From positions 186,001-250,000 of the forward strand of contig NZ_CP121196.1 of assembly GCF_039994875.1 (NCBI RefSeq): a stretch of DNA of 64,000 nt, written 5' to 3'. The position numbers were made by a program, and so were the translations under genes. Shown here one piece after another: positions 9,165-16,619 of this stretch. Origin of the DNA: Telmatobacter sp. DSM 110680. GTDB taxonomy: Bacteria; Acidobacteriota; Terriglobia; Terriglobales; Acidobacteriaceae. The number at the start of each line of letters is the position of its first letter. Position 1 is the stretch's first letter. Below the pieces are notes generated by a model, which worked only from the letters and a program-made list of their open reading frames with translations, was not told where the DNA came from and searched no databases.

Positions 9165-9476
9165 CTAGTGCGCCAAGTGGCACAAGTGCCAGATTCCGTA
9201 TCCCACCAGAAAGATGCAGCCCTGAAGAAGAACAGCCGAGCGAACACCTCGTGCCAATCCAAGGCCATCGGGGTTTGTATCAGTGCTTTCGACGTCGACT
9301 GCGCGGGACTTCTCTGCGCGACAGAGTTCGGAGGATTCGCCGATCGAGATGACGCTTGCCGGTAGAAAAAATGAGTTGGAAGGAGCGGCGATTCTGAATG
9401 CCGGGGCCCGAAATTCGCAGACGGTTTGAGATGGCACGATAACTCCCACCCTGAAGGTGCATGCAGGAGGAAGCAC
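9165..9476 (-). CDS. Possible small membrane protein (uncertain)
   Basis: Up to 103 residues from a GTG; there is no internal methionine. The C-terminal part (ARGVRSAVLLQGCIFLVGYG followed by IWHLCHLAH) looks like a genuine single membrane helix with an Arg-rich inner edge, as in many tail-anchored unknowns of this phylum. The N-terminal half is less convincing, and no ribosome binding site is visible. It could be a real small gene, a truncated remnant, or chance. A CRP-like palindrome lies about 70 bases upstream at 9546-9561. Confidence 0.28.
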   Translation of the reverse strand: MLPPACTFRVGVIVPSQTVCEFRAPAFRIAAPSNSFFLPASVISIGESSELCRAEKSRAVDVESTDTNPDGLGLARGVRSAVLLQGCIFLVGYGIWHLCHLAH

Positions 9477-9545
9477 ACACCCTTCAGGACTTGAGCAAAT
9501 TCGCTCACTGATGAAGCGATTTTCCCGCTCTTTCTTCAGGAAATA

Positions 9546-9561
9546 TGTGATTTATATCACT
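9546..9561. promoter_or_regulatory. CRP/FNR-like palindrome
   Basis: TGTGATTTATATCACT has two half-sites TGTGA and TCACT separated by six A/T bases, the spacing of CRP-family operators (TGTGA-N6-TCACA). It lies in otherwise non-coding AT-rich DNA, upstream of the doubtful small gene at 9165-9476. Whether this organism has a regulator with this specificity is unknown from the window. Confidence 0.4.
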
Positions 9562-9786
9562 AGCGTTGATCGCTGAAACAGACCCATATTTGTGGATATT
9601 CGGTACCAAAGTTTGGCCCCGTGGGGTGGTCAAAAAACGAGGCCGCTGATAGGCCGCGCAGTTGGAAAAGTAGTTTGAGCAAATGAGAACTGTGGTGGGG
9701 CAGAAATTGTGCTTTCCCACCCAGACAGAGCTTGGATCGGGCACCCAGAGTGCGCTGATGGAATGCATGTTTGTTGTTGCGTGTGC

Positions 9787-11385
9787 TCAGCAGTTGGCGT
9801 CGGTGCTGCGTTTGCGAAAGACGATCTGCAATTGCTGACGCCAGTGTTCACTCAGAGCGATAAACTCCCAATCGACTTCGGGAGAGAAGTAACGCAGCAC
9901 GGGCAGGTTGGCGGGATGTATGCGCAGCGCCGGTGCGGCGAGCAAGAGGCGTGGAGACAGAGGCGATATCTCGGTGTCGGGAAAATATGCTTCCCGTTCG
10001 AAGGCGGAGAGCGGACGATCGCTGACGGCGGTGCGCTGGCGATCGGCATTGAGAGCTCGAACCCGTATCCAGTAGTCGAGTGCCTGCAGAGGCAGATGTA
10101 GATCTTCATCTGCTTTGAGTTCGATGACGACCAGGCGACCATTGCGATCAAGAGTAAGAAGGTCGAGCATGCCGCGATCACCGGAAGAGAGCGCCGGGAC
10201 CTGCGAGTAGAGTTGGTCGCCGCGAAGAGAAGGAAGAAGGTCGCTGAGTCCGGCGCGAAACTCCGATTCGAGCCAGCGTTCAGGCTGAATGCGGAAGAGC
10301 GGATCTTTGTGCACTCCGTCGCGATGACGACTCGCGAAAAGGCGAGCACAGAGTTCCCGGCAAAGGTCTTCGGTTTCTTCAGTGAGCGGAGTTTCGTTGG
10401 CGCCAGCGCCGAAGGTGATTTCGTTCTGCTGCGAGAACGACAGCGTATTCGCGCCGTGGCGGACGCGGGCAAACTCCAGACCGTGCAGGAGCAGTCCCAC
10501 CTCGGTTGCAGAATGAGCGCGGAACTCTACGCGAGTCCTTGCATCCGGCGGGAGAAGCTGCATGACTCTGTCAATGCCAGGTTGGCAGCGATTAAGCGCG
10601 GCCTCTTGCGAAAACGCATGCATGAGGCGTGCGACCTGGTTGCCGCTGTCGCGAATGTCGACGGGCTCAAGCTCTTCGCTCCGTTCATCGAGCGTGAATA
10701 GCTGAAAATCGGCAGCGGCGTGGTTGAGCCATGCCATGCGCTCGGCGGTGGTGCGTGCAGAGCCTTTGGGCACAATCACCTTGAGTCCGCCAAAGTGACG
10801 CCGCGCATCGGCATGATTGCGGCAGTAATCGAGCCAAAGAATGCCGAGGGTGAGGATGTCGTCGATTGTCGAGGGGGATTCTGCTTCGCTCACGCCGATG
10901 ATGGCTTCAGCAGCGGTGCCGCGCAGAAGGCGTCCGCGAATATAGGCGGGACCGAAGCTATGTTCAAGGTCCATAGCCGAACGCAGGCCGTCTACCTTGG
11001 CACCGAGGAAGGCGCGAGAGAGAACGCGCTCCACTAGCCGCTGATAATTACGGCGTGCGGAGTCGCGGGAAGTGGGTGTGCGGCGGTCGGTGTTAGGGAC
11101 GAGTTCAAGGGCCTGCGGCTTGGGTGCGCCCATGCGGCGGGTGATGATGCGCAGACATTGTGCCCGGTGCTGGATCTCAATCACCGTACGCATGAGATTG
11201 CGTTCTTCGCTCCAGAGCTGAAAGAGGCAGCGGCCGTGCGACTGGGTTACGGAGTAATGGGCAAGGCGCATATCGAACAGAACGCGGCCGTCTTCAAGCA
11301 ATGCCGCCGCCGGATGATTGGCAAGATACTCTTCTAGGATTTCAGCGAGTGCCCCGGCGGATGGGATGTCGACTGCTGTGGGCAC
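9787..11385 (-). CDS. Conserved protein with C-terminal PD-(D/E)xK nuclease-like domain
   Basis: 532 residues. The C-terminal third carries a PD-(D/E)xK core: GMLDLLTLDRNGRLVVIELK places D408 and E422-L-K424, followed by a helix with QALDYW, as in NucS/DUF91-type nucleases. The first 380 residues are mixed alpha/beta with no family I recognise; segments such as LKVIVPKGSARTTAERMAWL suggest a second nuclease-like or DNA-binding part. It starts at GTG seven bases after the stop of the YfiT-like gene, so the two are probably translationally coupled. A DNA repair or DNA-processing role is likely from the fold; the substrate is unknown. Confidence 0.65.
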   Translation of the reverse strand: MPTAVDIPSAGALAEILEEYLANHPAAALLEDGRVLFDMRLAHYSVTQSHGRCLFQLWSEERNLMRTVIEIQHRAQCLRIITRRMGAPKPQALELVPNTDRRTPTSRDSARRNYQRLVERVLSRAFLGAKVDGLRSAMDLEHSFGPAYIRGRLLRGTAAEAIIGVSEAESPSTIDDILTLGILWLDYCRNHADARRHFGGLKVIVPKGSARTTAERMAWLNHAAADFQLFTLDERSEELEPVDIRDSGNQVARLMHAFSQEAALNRCQPGIDRVMQLLPPDARTRVEFRAHSATEVGLLLHGLEFARVRHGANTLSFSQQNEITFGAGANETPLTEETEDLCRELCARLFASRHRDGVHKDPLFRIQPERWLESEFRAGLSDLLPSLRGDQLYSQVPALSSGDRGMLDLLTLDRNGRLVVIELKADEDLHLPLQALDYWIRVRALNADRQRTAVSDRPLSAFEREAYFPDTEISPLSPRLLLAAPALRIHPANLPVLRYFSPEVDWEFIALSEHWRQQLQIVFRKRSTDANC

Positions 11386-11392
11386 GCGCCAA

Positions 11393-11923
11393 CTACCAGT
11401 TCTGCCGCGAGCGCAGATTGGTAATGTGCGCGGTGTGATGGCGGGAGTGCCATGCGTAGAGGGCTAGAACTGTGGCAAGATTCTGGCGGCCGTTTTCAGG
11501 ATGAACATAGCCGCGCAGGAAGTCGGCTTCAGAGAATGACTCGAGCAGCGCTACCCAGCGCTGGTGGAGGGCAGCAACCATTGCGAGCGAGCCATCGATC
11601 GGCAGGCGGTTGTCGGCAAGGCGGGCCCAGGCGGCTTCGTCATAAGGCTTGATGGTGGGCCAATCTTCGGTGAGGGCAAGTTTGTAACGGACGTATGCGT
11701 TGGCGTGACTGTCAGCAATGTGGTGCACGAGTTGACGCACAGTCCAGCCGCCTTCGCGATAGGGTGTGTCGAGCTGGGCATTGGTGAGACTGTGAACGGC
11801 AGTGTGCAACTGCTCAGGAAGCTTGCGGAGGATTTCGATCTGGCTAGAGCGTGTGCCGAGGTCAGACGAGGCGGGCGGGGAGAACCGGCCGATCGGGTAG
11901 CGAAGGTCTTCCAAGTCTGTCAT
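11393..11923 (-). CDS. YfiT/BstA-like DinB-fold metal-dependent hydrolase or thiol transferase
   Basis: 176 residues from the ATG at 11923 (MTDLEDLRYPIGRF), where homologues begin; an in-frame start at 11953 adds ten residues. The conserved YfiT features are all present: DLRYPIGRF, GGWTVRQLVHHIADSH, KPYDEAAWA and the C-terminal YAWHSRHHTAHI. The three histidines of HHIADSH and HSRHH form the nickel/zinc site of the DinB four-helix bundle. Relatives in Firmicutes are bacillithiol S-transferases; here the thiol substrate is unknown. It is probably the first gene of a pair with the nuclease-like gene. Confidence 0.85.
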   Translation of the reverse strand: MTDLEDLRYPIGRFSPPASSDLGTRSSQIEILRKLPEQLHTAVHSLTNAQLDTPYREGGWTVRQLVHHIADSHANAYVRYKLALTEDWPTIKPYDEAAWARLADNRLPIDGSLAMVAALHQRWVALLESFSEADFLRGYVHPENGRQNLATVLALYAWHSRHHTAHITNLRSRQNW

Positions 11924-11982
11924 TGCCCAAATGCCTGGAGGCTTGCGGCGCACCGGATTCTTCGGCGCCGGCGAGAGATTAA

Positions 11983-12174
11983 CTACTGAGAGGGGTGATG
12001 CTTCGGCATCTTGTGTTTCGGTGCCTGCTTGTATTGGTTGTTCTTCACATGCAAGCCCTTGGGATGTTCTACAACCCGCGGATCCTTAGGCGGCTTTTTG
12101 TGAAAAGGCCATATAGCAAAGGCCGGAGCAGCACAGACGACCAGAAACAGCACCGCAACTGCAGATTTCCTCAT
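11983..12174 (-). CDS. Tiny exported Lys/Pro/His-rich protein
   Basis: 63 residues. Residues 1-20 form a clean signal peptide (MRKSAVAVLFLVVCAAPAFA), leaving about 43 residues, IWPFHKKPPKDP... ending KHKMPKHHPSQ, rich in Lys, Pro and His and with almost no hydrophobic core. Such a mature part is likely disordered and could bind metal, polyanion or cell wall. The signal peptide closely resembles that of the 36-residue His-rich protein 200 bases upstream, suggesting related small secreted products. No family is known to me, and no strong ribosome binding site is visible. Confidence 0.55.
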   Translation of the reverse strand: MRKSAVAVLFLVVCAAPAFAIWPFHKKPPKDPRVVEHPKGLHVKNNQYKQAPKHKMPKHHPSQ

Positions 12175-12360
12175 GGCTGGAATGTAGCACGAGAACGAAG
12201 CCAGCGAAAGTACCGGAAGTCACCCGGCGCATAACGGTAATCAAACTGAACAGGAAGGACTTTAGCCCTTTAAAAAAGACGGGCGGCCGAATCGCGCATT
12301 TGCCGGGACTGGCCCACTTAAAATGAGCCAGCCATTCGGATTGATTCGTTTACGAAGCCT

Positions 12361-12387
12361 TAGTGCCCTGAGCGTGTCGAACCGGGA
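12361..12387. repeat. Dispersed intergenic repeat fragment (TTCGAC..GCTCAGG type)
   Basis: Read on the minus strand it is GGTTCGACACGCTCAGGGCA, abutting the stop codon of the His-rich microgene. A related core, TTCGACTTCGCTCAGG, occurs at 53705-53720. From memory this core is a widespread intergenic repeat in many bacterial genomes; its function is unknown. Confidence 0.4.
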
Positions 12388-12498
12388 CTAGGCCTTGTGG
12401 TGGTGATGGTGACGATGATGATGGTGATGCGTAGTCGCGGCAAACGCCGGAGCTGCGAACACGAGGACCAGGAGCATAGCAGCAAAGATCTTCTTCAT
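12388..12498 (-). CDS. 36-residue exported histidine-rich microprotein
   Basis: The reading frame on the minus strand starts at ATG 12498 and stops at TAG 12388-12390. The product is a 20-residue signal peptide (MKKIFAAMLLVLVFAAPAFA) followed by ATT, five histidines, one arginine, five histidines and KA. The mature peptide is therefore about 16 residues, ten of them histidine. Histidines use both CAT and CAC, so it is not a simple trinucleotide slip product. A metal-binding or metal-buffering role in the periplasm is the obvious inference. The frame is too short for standard gene finders. No clear ribosome binding site is seen. It lies upstream of, and divergent from, tldD. Confidence 0.55.
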   Translation of the reverse strand: MKKIFAAMLLVLVFAAPAFAATTHHHHHRHHHHHKA

Positions 12499-12618
12499 GG
12501 GGTGAATCTAGCATGATGTCCTTTGTGGAAATACCAACACGGGGCATATGAATCAAGTGAGGAAACGGCCGATCCCAACATGCGGTGATTTGACCTGAGG
12601 CGTAAACTGAATTTAACG

Positions 12619-14073
12619 ATGAGCCTACCTGTCACTTCCCCCCAGCCTAGTCACAGACGTTACTTTTTTGAAAAATTTGGAATCACCGAGCGACTGCTTG
12701 AGCGCTGCCTCGGCGAAGCCCTATCCGCCGGCGGCGACTATGCCGATCTCTACTTTGAGTCGGTGACTTCGACGTCGCTGGGCGTGGACGAGCAGATTGT
12801 GAAGTCCGCCAGCCAGGGGACGAGCGCAGGGTGCGGGATTCGCGTGCTTTCCGGCGAGCGGACCGGATACGCGTATACCGATAATTTGAGCCCGGAGCGG
12901 CTTCTTCATGCGGCACGGACTGCAGCGATGATTGCATCGGGGCCAGCCAAACAGCTGGTGCAGGGATTCACAGAAACAGAAGGCGCAGACCTCTATCCGG
13001 TTCCGTTGGGTGGGTTCGACCTGGACCTGGCAGCGCGGCTGGAGTTGATTCTGCGGGCTGATCGCGCGGCGCGGGCGTACGACTCGCGCATTGTGCAGGT
13101 GCGTTCGAGTTATAGCGAGGAGCTGCGGCGTATTTTGATCGCGGCTTCGGATGGAGCGTTTGCCAGTGATACGCAGCCTCTGTGCAGGCTGAACGTGTTT
13201 GTGATTGCCAAGGACGGCCCGACGACAACCAAAGGATCGAGTGGCGCAGGCGGACGAGCGGGGCTGGAGCAGTTTGTGGGATCGAAGAGCCCGGAGCACC
13301 TGGCACAAGAGGCGGCGCGCGGGGCAATTCTGCAGCTTGGGGCGGTTGCGGCTCCGGCGGGCGAGATGCAGGTGGTGCTGGGGCCGGGATGGCCGGGAGT
13401 TCTGCTGCACGAGGCCGTGGGTCATGGGCTTGAGGCGGACTTTAACCGTAAAGGGACATCGGCTTTTACCGGATTGATTGGGCGAACTGTAGCTAGCACC
13501 AAGGTGACCGTAGTGGATAACGGCACGATGGCCGGGCGGCGTGGATCGCTGAATGTGGACGACGAGGGTTCGCCTACACAGGAGACCGTGCTGATTGAGA
13601 ATGGCATCCTGAAGGGCTATCTCACGGACAAGCTTTCGGCACGGCTGACGGGGACGGCCAATACTGGTTCGGGGCGGCGGGAAAGCTATCACTGCATTCC
13701 AATGCCACGCATGACCAATACCTATATGCTGGCTGGCGATGATGCGCCTGAAGATATCCTGCGCTCGGTGAAGCGGGGCCTCTATGCCGTGAACTTTGGC
13801 GGCGGACAGGTGGACATCACCAATGGAAAGTTTGTCTTCTCTGCATCCGAGGCTTACTTGATTGAAGACGGCAAGATTACAGCTCCGGTGAAGGATGCAA
13901 CTCTGATCGGGAACGGGCCCGAAGCTCTGAAGTATGTGTCGATGGTGGGAAACGATCTGAAGCTCGATGAGGGCATCGGGACCTGCGGCAAGGATGGGCA
14001 GAGCGTGCCGGTAGGCGTCGGGATGCCGACGATCAAGCTGGATAAGATGACGGTGGGTGGGACGGGGCGGTAG
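12619..14073 (+). CDS. tldD: TldD metallopeptidase subunit
   Basis: 484 residues, the usual TldD length. The zinc-binding motif HEAVGH occupies residues 264-269 within VLLHEAVGHGLEADF, and the C-terminal part contains the RRGSLNVDDEGSPT and YHCIPMPRMTN signatures. TldD pairs with TldE (PmbA) to form a heterodimeric protease that degrades unfolded peptides inside a closed chamber and, in enterobacteria, processes microcin B17 and CcdA. Its partner gene is at 15211-16608 on the same strand, separated by an oppositely oriented Sel1 gene. Palindromes follow the stop codon. Confidence 0.95.
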   Translation: MSLPVTSPQPSHRRYFFEKFGITERLLERCLGEALSAGGDYADLYFESVTSTSLGVDEQIVKSASQGTSAGCGIRVLSGERTGYAYTDNLSPERLLHAARTAAMIASGPAKQLVQGFTETEGADLYPVPLGGFDLDLAARLELILRADRAARAYDSRIVQVRSSYSEELRRILIAASDGAFASDTQPLCRLNVFVIAKDGPTTTKGSSGAGGRAGLEQFVGSKSPEHLAQEAARGAILQLGAVAAPAGEMQVVLGPGWPGVLLHEAVGHGLEADFNRKGTSAFTGLIGRTVASTKVTVVDNGTMAGRRGSLNVDDEGSPTQETVLIENGILKGYLTDKLSARLTGTANTGSGRRESYHCIPMPRMTNTYMLAGDDAPEDILRSVKRGLYAVNFGGGQVDITNGKFVFSASEAYLIEDGKITAPVKDATLIGNGPEALKYVSMVGNDLKLDEGIGTCGKDGQSVPVGVGMPTIKLDKMTVGGTGR

Positions 14074-14084
14074 GAACGTGCCTC

Positions 14085-14139
14085 CGGGGCCAACGCCCCG
14101 CAAGTTCTTGGACGGCCGTTTGCACGGCTGAAGCCGTCC
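14085..14139. repeat. Pair of GC-rich palindromes after tldD
   Basis: CGGGGC-CAAC-GCCCCG (14085-14100) and a 7-bp stem GGACGGC/GCCGTCC (14110-14139) that contains CGGCTGAAGCCG. They lie between convergent tldD and the Sel1-repeat gene. There is no T run, so they may be REP-like elements or a bidirectional RNA-end structure rather than a classic terminator. Confidence 0.45.
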
Positions 14140-14188
14140 CCCAAAGCCGCGAGCCTTCCGTAAACTGTGAATCGACGGCCGTGCGCAA

Positions 14189-15076
14189 TTACTTCTGGTG
14201 GTCGGCTAGCCATTTTGCGGAACGGGCTTGTGCCGTGGCGAGGTCGGCGGGAGTGAGGTGCTGGCCAACCATATCGCGGGTTTTCTCTGCCTCTTGCTGA
14301 TGTGATCCGGACCAGTTTTTGGCGGCTAGATCAAGCCAGACATAGGACTCCACAAGATTGACCGGGACTCCCTGGCCATTGGCGTACATGGAGCCGAGGT
14401 TGAACTGTGCACGAGGCAGTCCTTGCTCGGCTGCTTTGGCATACCAGGCAGCGGCCTGGGCGTAGTTCTTTTCGACTCCGGTGCCATTGTCGTAGAGCAG
14501 GCCGAGGTTGAACTGGGCTGAGGCGTTTCCCTGCTCAGCGGCGCGGCGGTAGAGGTCGGCGGCCTGGGAATAATCCTGCGGAACGGCGATACCGCGTTCA
14601 TAGAAAGTGCCGAGGTTGTATTGGGCTTCGGGAACGTTCTGCAGGGCGGCTTTTCGATACCATCCCGCCGCCTGGGCGTAGTCCTGGGGAATGCCAGCGC
14701 CGCGATCGCAGAGCAAGCCAAGATGCAGTTGGGCGGGGGCATAGCCCTGTTCAGCAGCTTTTCGGTAGGCGGCAGCGGCCCGGGCATCATCCTGCGGAAG
14801 ACCATTGCCCGCTTCGTAGAGCGTGCCGAGGTCGTACTGAGCATGTGCCAACCCTTGATCTGCGGCTTTTTGGAGCCAGGATGCGGCTGCGGTATAGTCC
14901 TGCGCGACAGATATCCCTGAGAGATAGGCTTCGCCTACGGCGAGTTGGGCTTGGGCATCGCCGGCATTGGCCTTATTCAGCAGCGCGGGATCGATGGTCT
15001 TCTTTTGGGCAATGAGCGGAAGGCACATGAACACAACAAGGTAGAGAAAAAATGGCGGTATATGGCGCGACGTCAT
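14189..15076 (-). CDS. Exported Sel1-repeat (TPR-like) protein
   Basis: 295 residues. A signal peptide (about 1-23, ending CLPLIAQ) is followed by five to six Sel1 repeats of 36 residues between about residues 40 and 250; the repeating unit has the form AQYNLGTFYERGIAVPQDYS QAADLYRRAA. A short helical tail closes the protein. Sel1 repeats form a superhelix that mediates protein-protein contacts, often in the periplasm. The gene sits between tldD and pmbA on the opposite strand and shares a 134-base divergent promoter region with pmbA. The number of repeats suggests an adaptor; its partner is unknown. Confidence 0.85.
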   Translation of the reverse strand: MTSRHIPPFFLYLVVFMCLPLIAQKKTIDPALLNKANAGDAQAQLAVGEAYLSGISVAQDYTAAASWLQKAADQGLAHAQYDLGTLYEAGNGLPQDDARAAAAYRKAAEQGYAPAQLHLGLLCDRGAGIPQDYAQAAGWYRKAALQNVPEAQYNLGTFYERGIAVPQDYSQAADLYRRAAEQGNASAQFNLGLLYDNGTGVEKNYAQAAAWYAKAAEQGLPRAQFNLGSMYANGQGVPVNLVESYVWLDLAAKNWSGSHQQEAEKTRDMVGQHLTPADLATAQARSAKWLADHQK

Positions 15077-15147
15077 AGGGCCTTTCGGTAGAACTCATCA
15101 CGATAGCAAATTATGCGGGGGCTGGTTGTGATGGAGAGCCGCTGTCC

Positions 15148-15186
15148 GGATGCGCCATACAGGATGCGCCGGACCTGCACTATATT
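15148..15186 (+). promoter_or_regulatory. Candidate operator repeats and -10 box upstream of pmbA
   Basis: Two direct copies of GGATGCGCC (15148-15156 and 15162-15170, period 14 bases) precede a -10-like TATATT at 15181-15186 in the short region shared by the Sel1 gene and pmbA. No clear -35 box is present, which would fit an activator-dependent promoter. This is suggestive only. Confidence 0.3.
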
Positions 15187-15210
15187 GCGTCGGTTTGTTA
15201 AGGTTGACCC

Positions 15211-16608
15211 ATGCCGGAAGCTGTTCAAATCCCTGAAGTGTCCACCGTCGATCTTGAATCCCTTGCAACCGATGTCGTGAAGCAGGCCATGAAGGCGGGC
15301 GCCAGCGATGCCGAGGTTGTCGTCCGTGAAGGCGACGAGTTCAGCGTGAATGTGCGCATGGGGCAGGTTGAGACGCTGAAGGAGTCGGGCTCGCGGGCTC
15401 TGGGGCTGCGGGTGTTTCGCGGAACGCGTTCGGCATCGGCATCGACGAGCGATCTGACTGTGGATGGGATACGTCAACTGGTGGAGGGCGCGATGGCGCT
15501 GTCTTCAGTGACAGAGGAAGACCCGTTCGTCGGACTGCCCGAGACAGAGGAGTTTGGCTCGATCAAAGATGATCTGCATCTTTATTTCGAGGATGTGTAT
15601 TCTCTTCCGGGGGCTGAGCGCATCGAGTGGGCTCGGCGGGCAGAGGCGGCGGCGATGGCTGCTGATCCGCGGATTACAAATTCGGATGGCGGAAGTTTTG
15701 ACGCAGCAACAGGCAGTAAGGTTCTGGCCAATTCGCGCGGATTTGTGGGGAGCTATCGATCAAGCTATGCGGGAGTTTCCGCGGCTCCGCTGGCGCGGGA
15801 TGAGAACGGGCAGATGCAGCGGGACGGATGGTGGTCGAGCGCGCGGTGCTTCGCGCACCTCGAATCCCCTGAAGCCGTGGGAGCCGAAGCGGCACGGCGG
15901 ACGGTGCGGCGGCTGGGTGCACAGCGCGTGGCTACGCAGCAAGTGCCCATTGTGTTTGCACCAGAAGTGGCGCGGTCTCTGGTTGGATCAGTGTTCGAAG
16001 CGGCCTCTGGCGATGCGATCTGGCGGCACGCTTCGTACCTGGCGGGCAAGCTGGGCGAGCAGATCGGCGCGACGACGATCAACATCATCGACGACAACGT
16101 TATGCTGCTGCCAACTGGAGTGGGCGGTTTCGGTAGCTCACCGTTTGATGGCGAGGGGTTGCCGACGCGGCGCACGGTGGTGGTGGAGGGAGGGGTGTTC
16201 CGCAACTATATGCTGAATACCTACGCCGCGCGGAAGCTGGGAATGAAGTCCACGCACAACGCGTCGCGCGGACTTGCGGGTACGCCGGGGATCAGTTGCG
16301 GCAATCTGTATCTCGAACCGGGAACGCAGACGCCGGAGGAGATTATCGGTGGCATCAAGGCGGGCCTGTATGTCACGAGCCTGATGGGATTCGGAACGAA
16401 CATCGTGACCGGCGACTATTCGCGGGGTGCGGCGGGTTTGTGGATTGAGAACGGACACCTGACGCATGCGGTAGAAGAAATCACGATTGCCGGACACTTG
16501 GGCGACATGCTGATGAATGTGACGGCGATCGGGAACGATCTGGTGTTTCGCGGATCGGTGGCGTCGCCAACTCTGCGGATTGACGGGATGACGATTGCGG
16601 GAGCGTAG
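15211..16608 (+). CDS. pmbA: PmbA/TldE-like metallopeptidase partner subunit
   Basis: 465 residues with the PmbA/TldE pattern: an N-terminal domain with EVVVREGDEFSVNVRMGQVE, a middle domain, and a C-terminal domain containing GLAGTPGISCGNLYLEPGTQ and SLMGFGTNIVTGDYSRGAAG. It lacks the HExxxH motif of TldD, as expected for the structural E subunit. It forms the TldD/E heterodimer with the product of the gene at 12619. It begins the run pmbA, UvrC-like, HEAT-like, rpe, bamD, with an 11-base gap to the next gene, and AAGG lies about eight bases before the ATG. Confidence 0.92.
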   Translation: MPEAVQIPEVSTVDLESLATDVVKQAMKAGASDAEVVVREGDEFSVNVRMGQVETLKESGSRALGLRVFRGTRSASASTSDLTVDGIRQLVEGAMALSSVTEEDPFVGLPETEEFGSIKDDLHLYFEDVYSLPGAERIEWARRAEAAAMAADPRITNSDGGSFDAATGSKVLANSRGFVGSYRSSYAGVSAAPLARDENGQMQRDGWWSSARCFAHLESPEAVGAEAARRTVRRLGAQRVATQQVPIVFAPEVARSLVGSVFEAASGDAIWRHASYLAGKLGEQIGATTINIIDDNVMLLPTGVGGFGSSPFDGEGLPTRRTVVVEGGVFRNYMLNTYAARKLGMKSTHNASRGLAGTPGISCGNLYLEPGTQTPEEIIGGIKAGLYVTSLMGFGTNIVTGDYSRGAAGLWIENGHLTHAVEEITIAGHLGDMLMNVTAIGNDLVFRGSVASPTLRIDGMTIAGA

Positions 16609-16619
16609 GCGGAGCGCGA

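Larger units (their letters stand above)
9091..9786. other. Gene-poor stretch with low-confidence small ORF and a CRP-like palindrome
   Basis: Nearly 700 bases between the OPT transporter and the nuclease-like gene. The only reading frame with protein-like features is the minus-strand one listed at 9165-9476. The part 9500-9786 contains AT-rich sequence around 9540-9565 and no frame I trust. It may hold remnants of a decayed gene. Confidence 0.45.

Noticed and set aside
9505..9851. Two minus-strand open frames in the intergenic DNA beside the nuclease-like gene
   Set aside because: Translations show no signal peptide, membrane segment or conserved pattern, the frames overlap each other, and one overlaps the end of a well-supported gene.
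12388..12498. The His-rich frame as vector-derived His-tag contamination
   Set aside because: The His blocks are 5+5 with an arginine between, codons are mixed, and they follow a native-looking signal peptide in typical genomic context with no vector sequence nearby.
12721..14103. 460-residue open frame on the strand opposite tldD
   Set aside because: It mirrors the tldD coding frame in GC-rich DNA, contains many Arg/His/Pro residues of low-complexity character, no ribosome binding site and no recognisable domain, while the tldD product is a clear family member.
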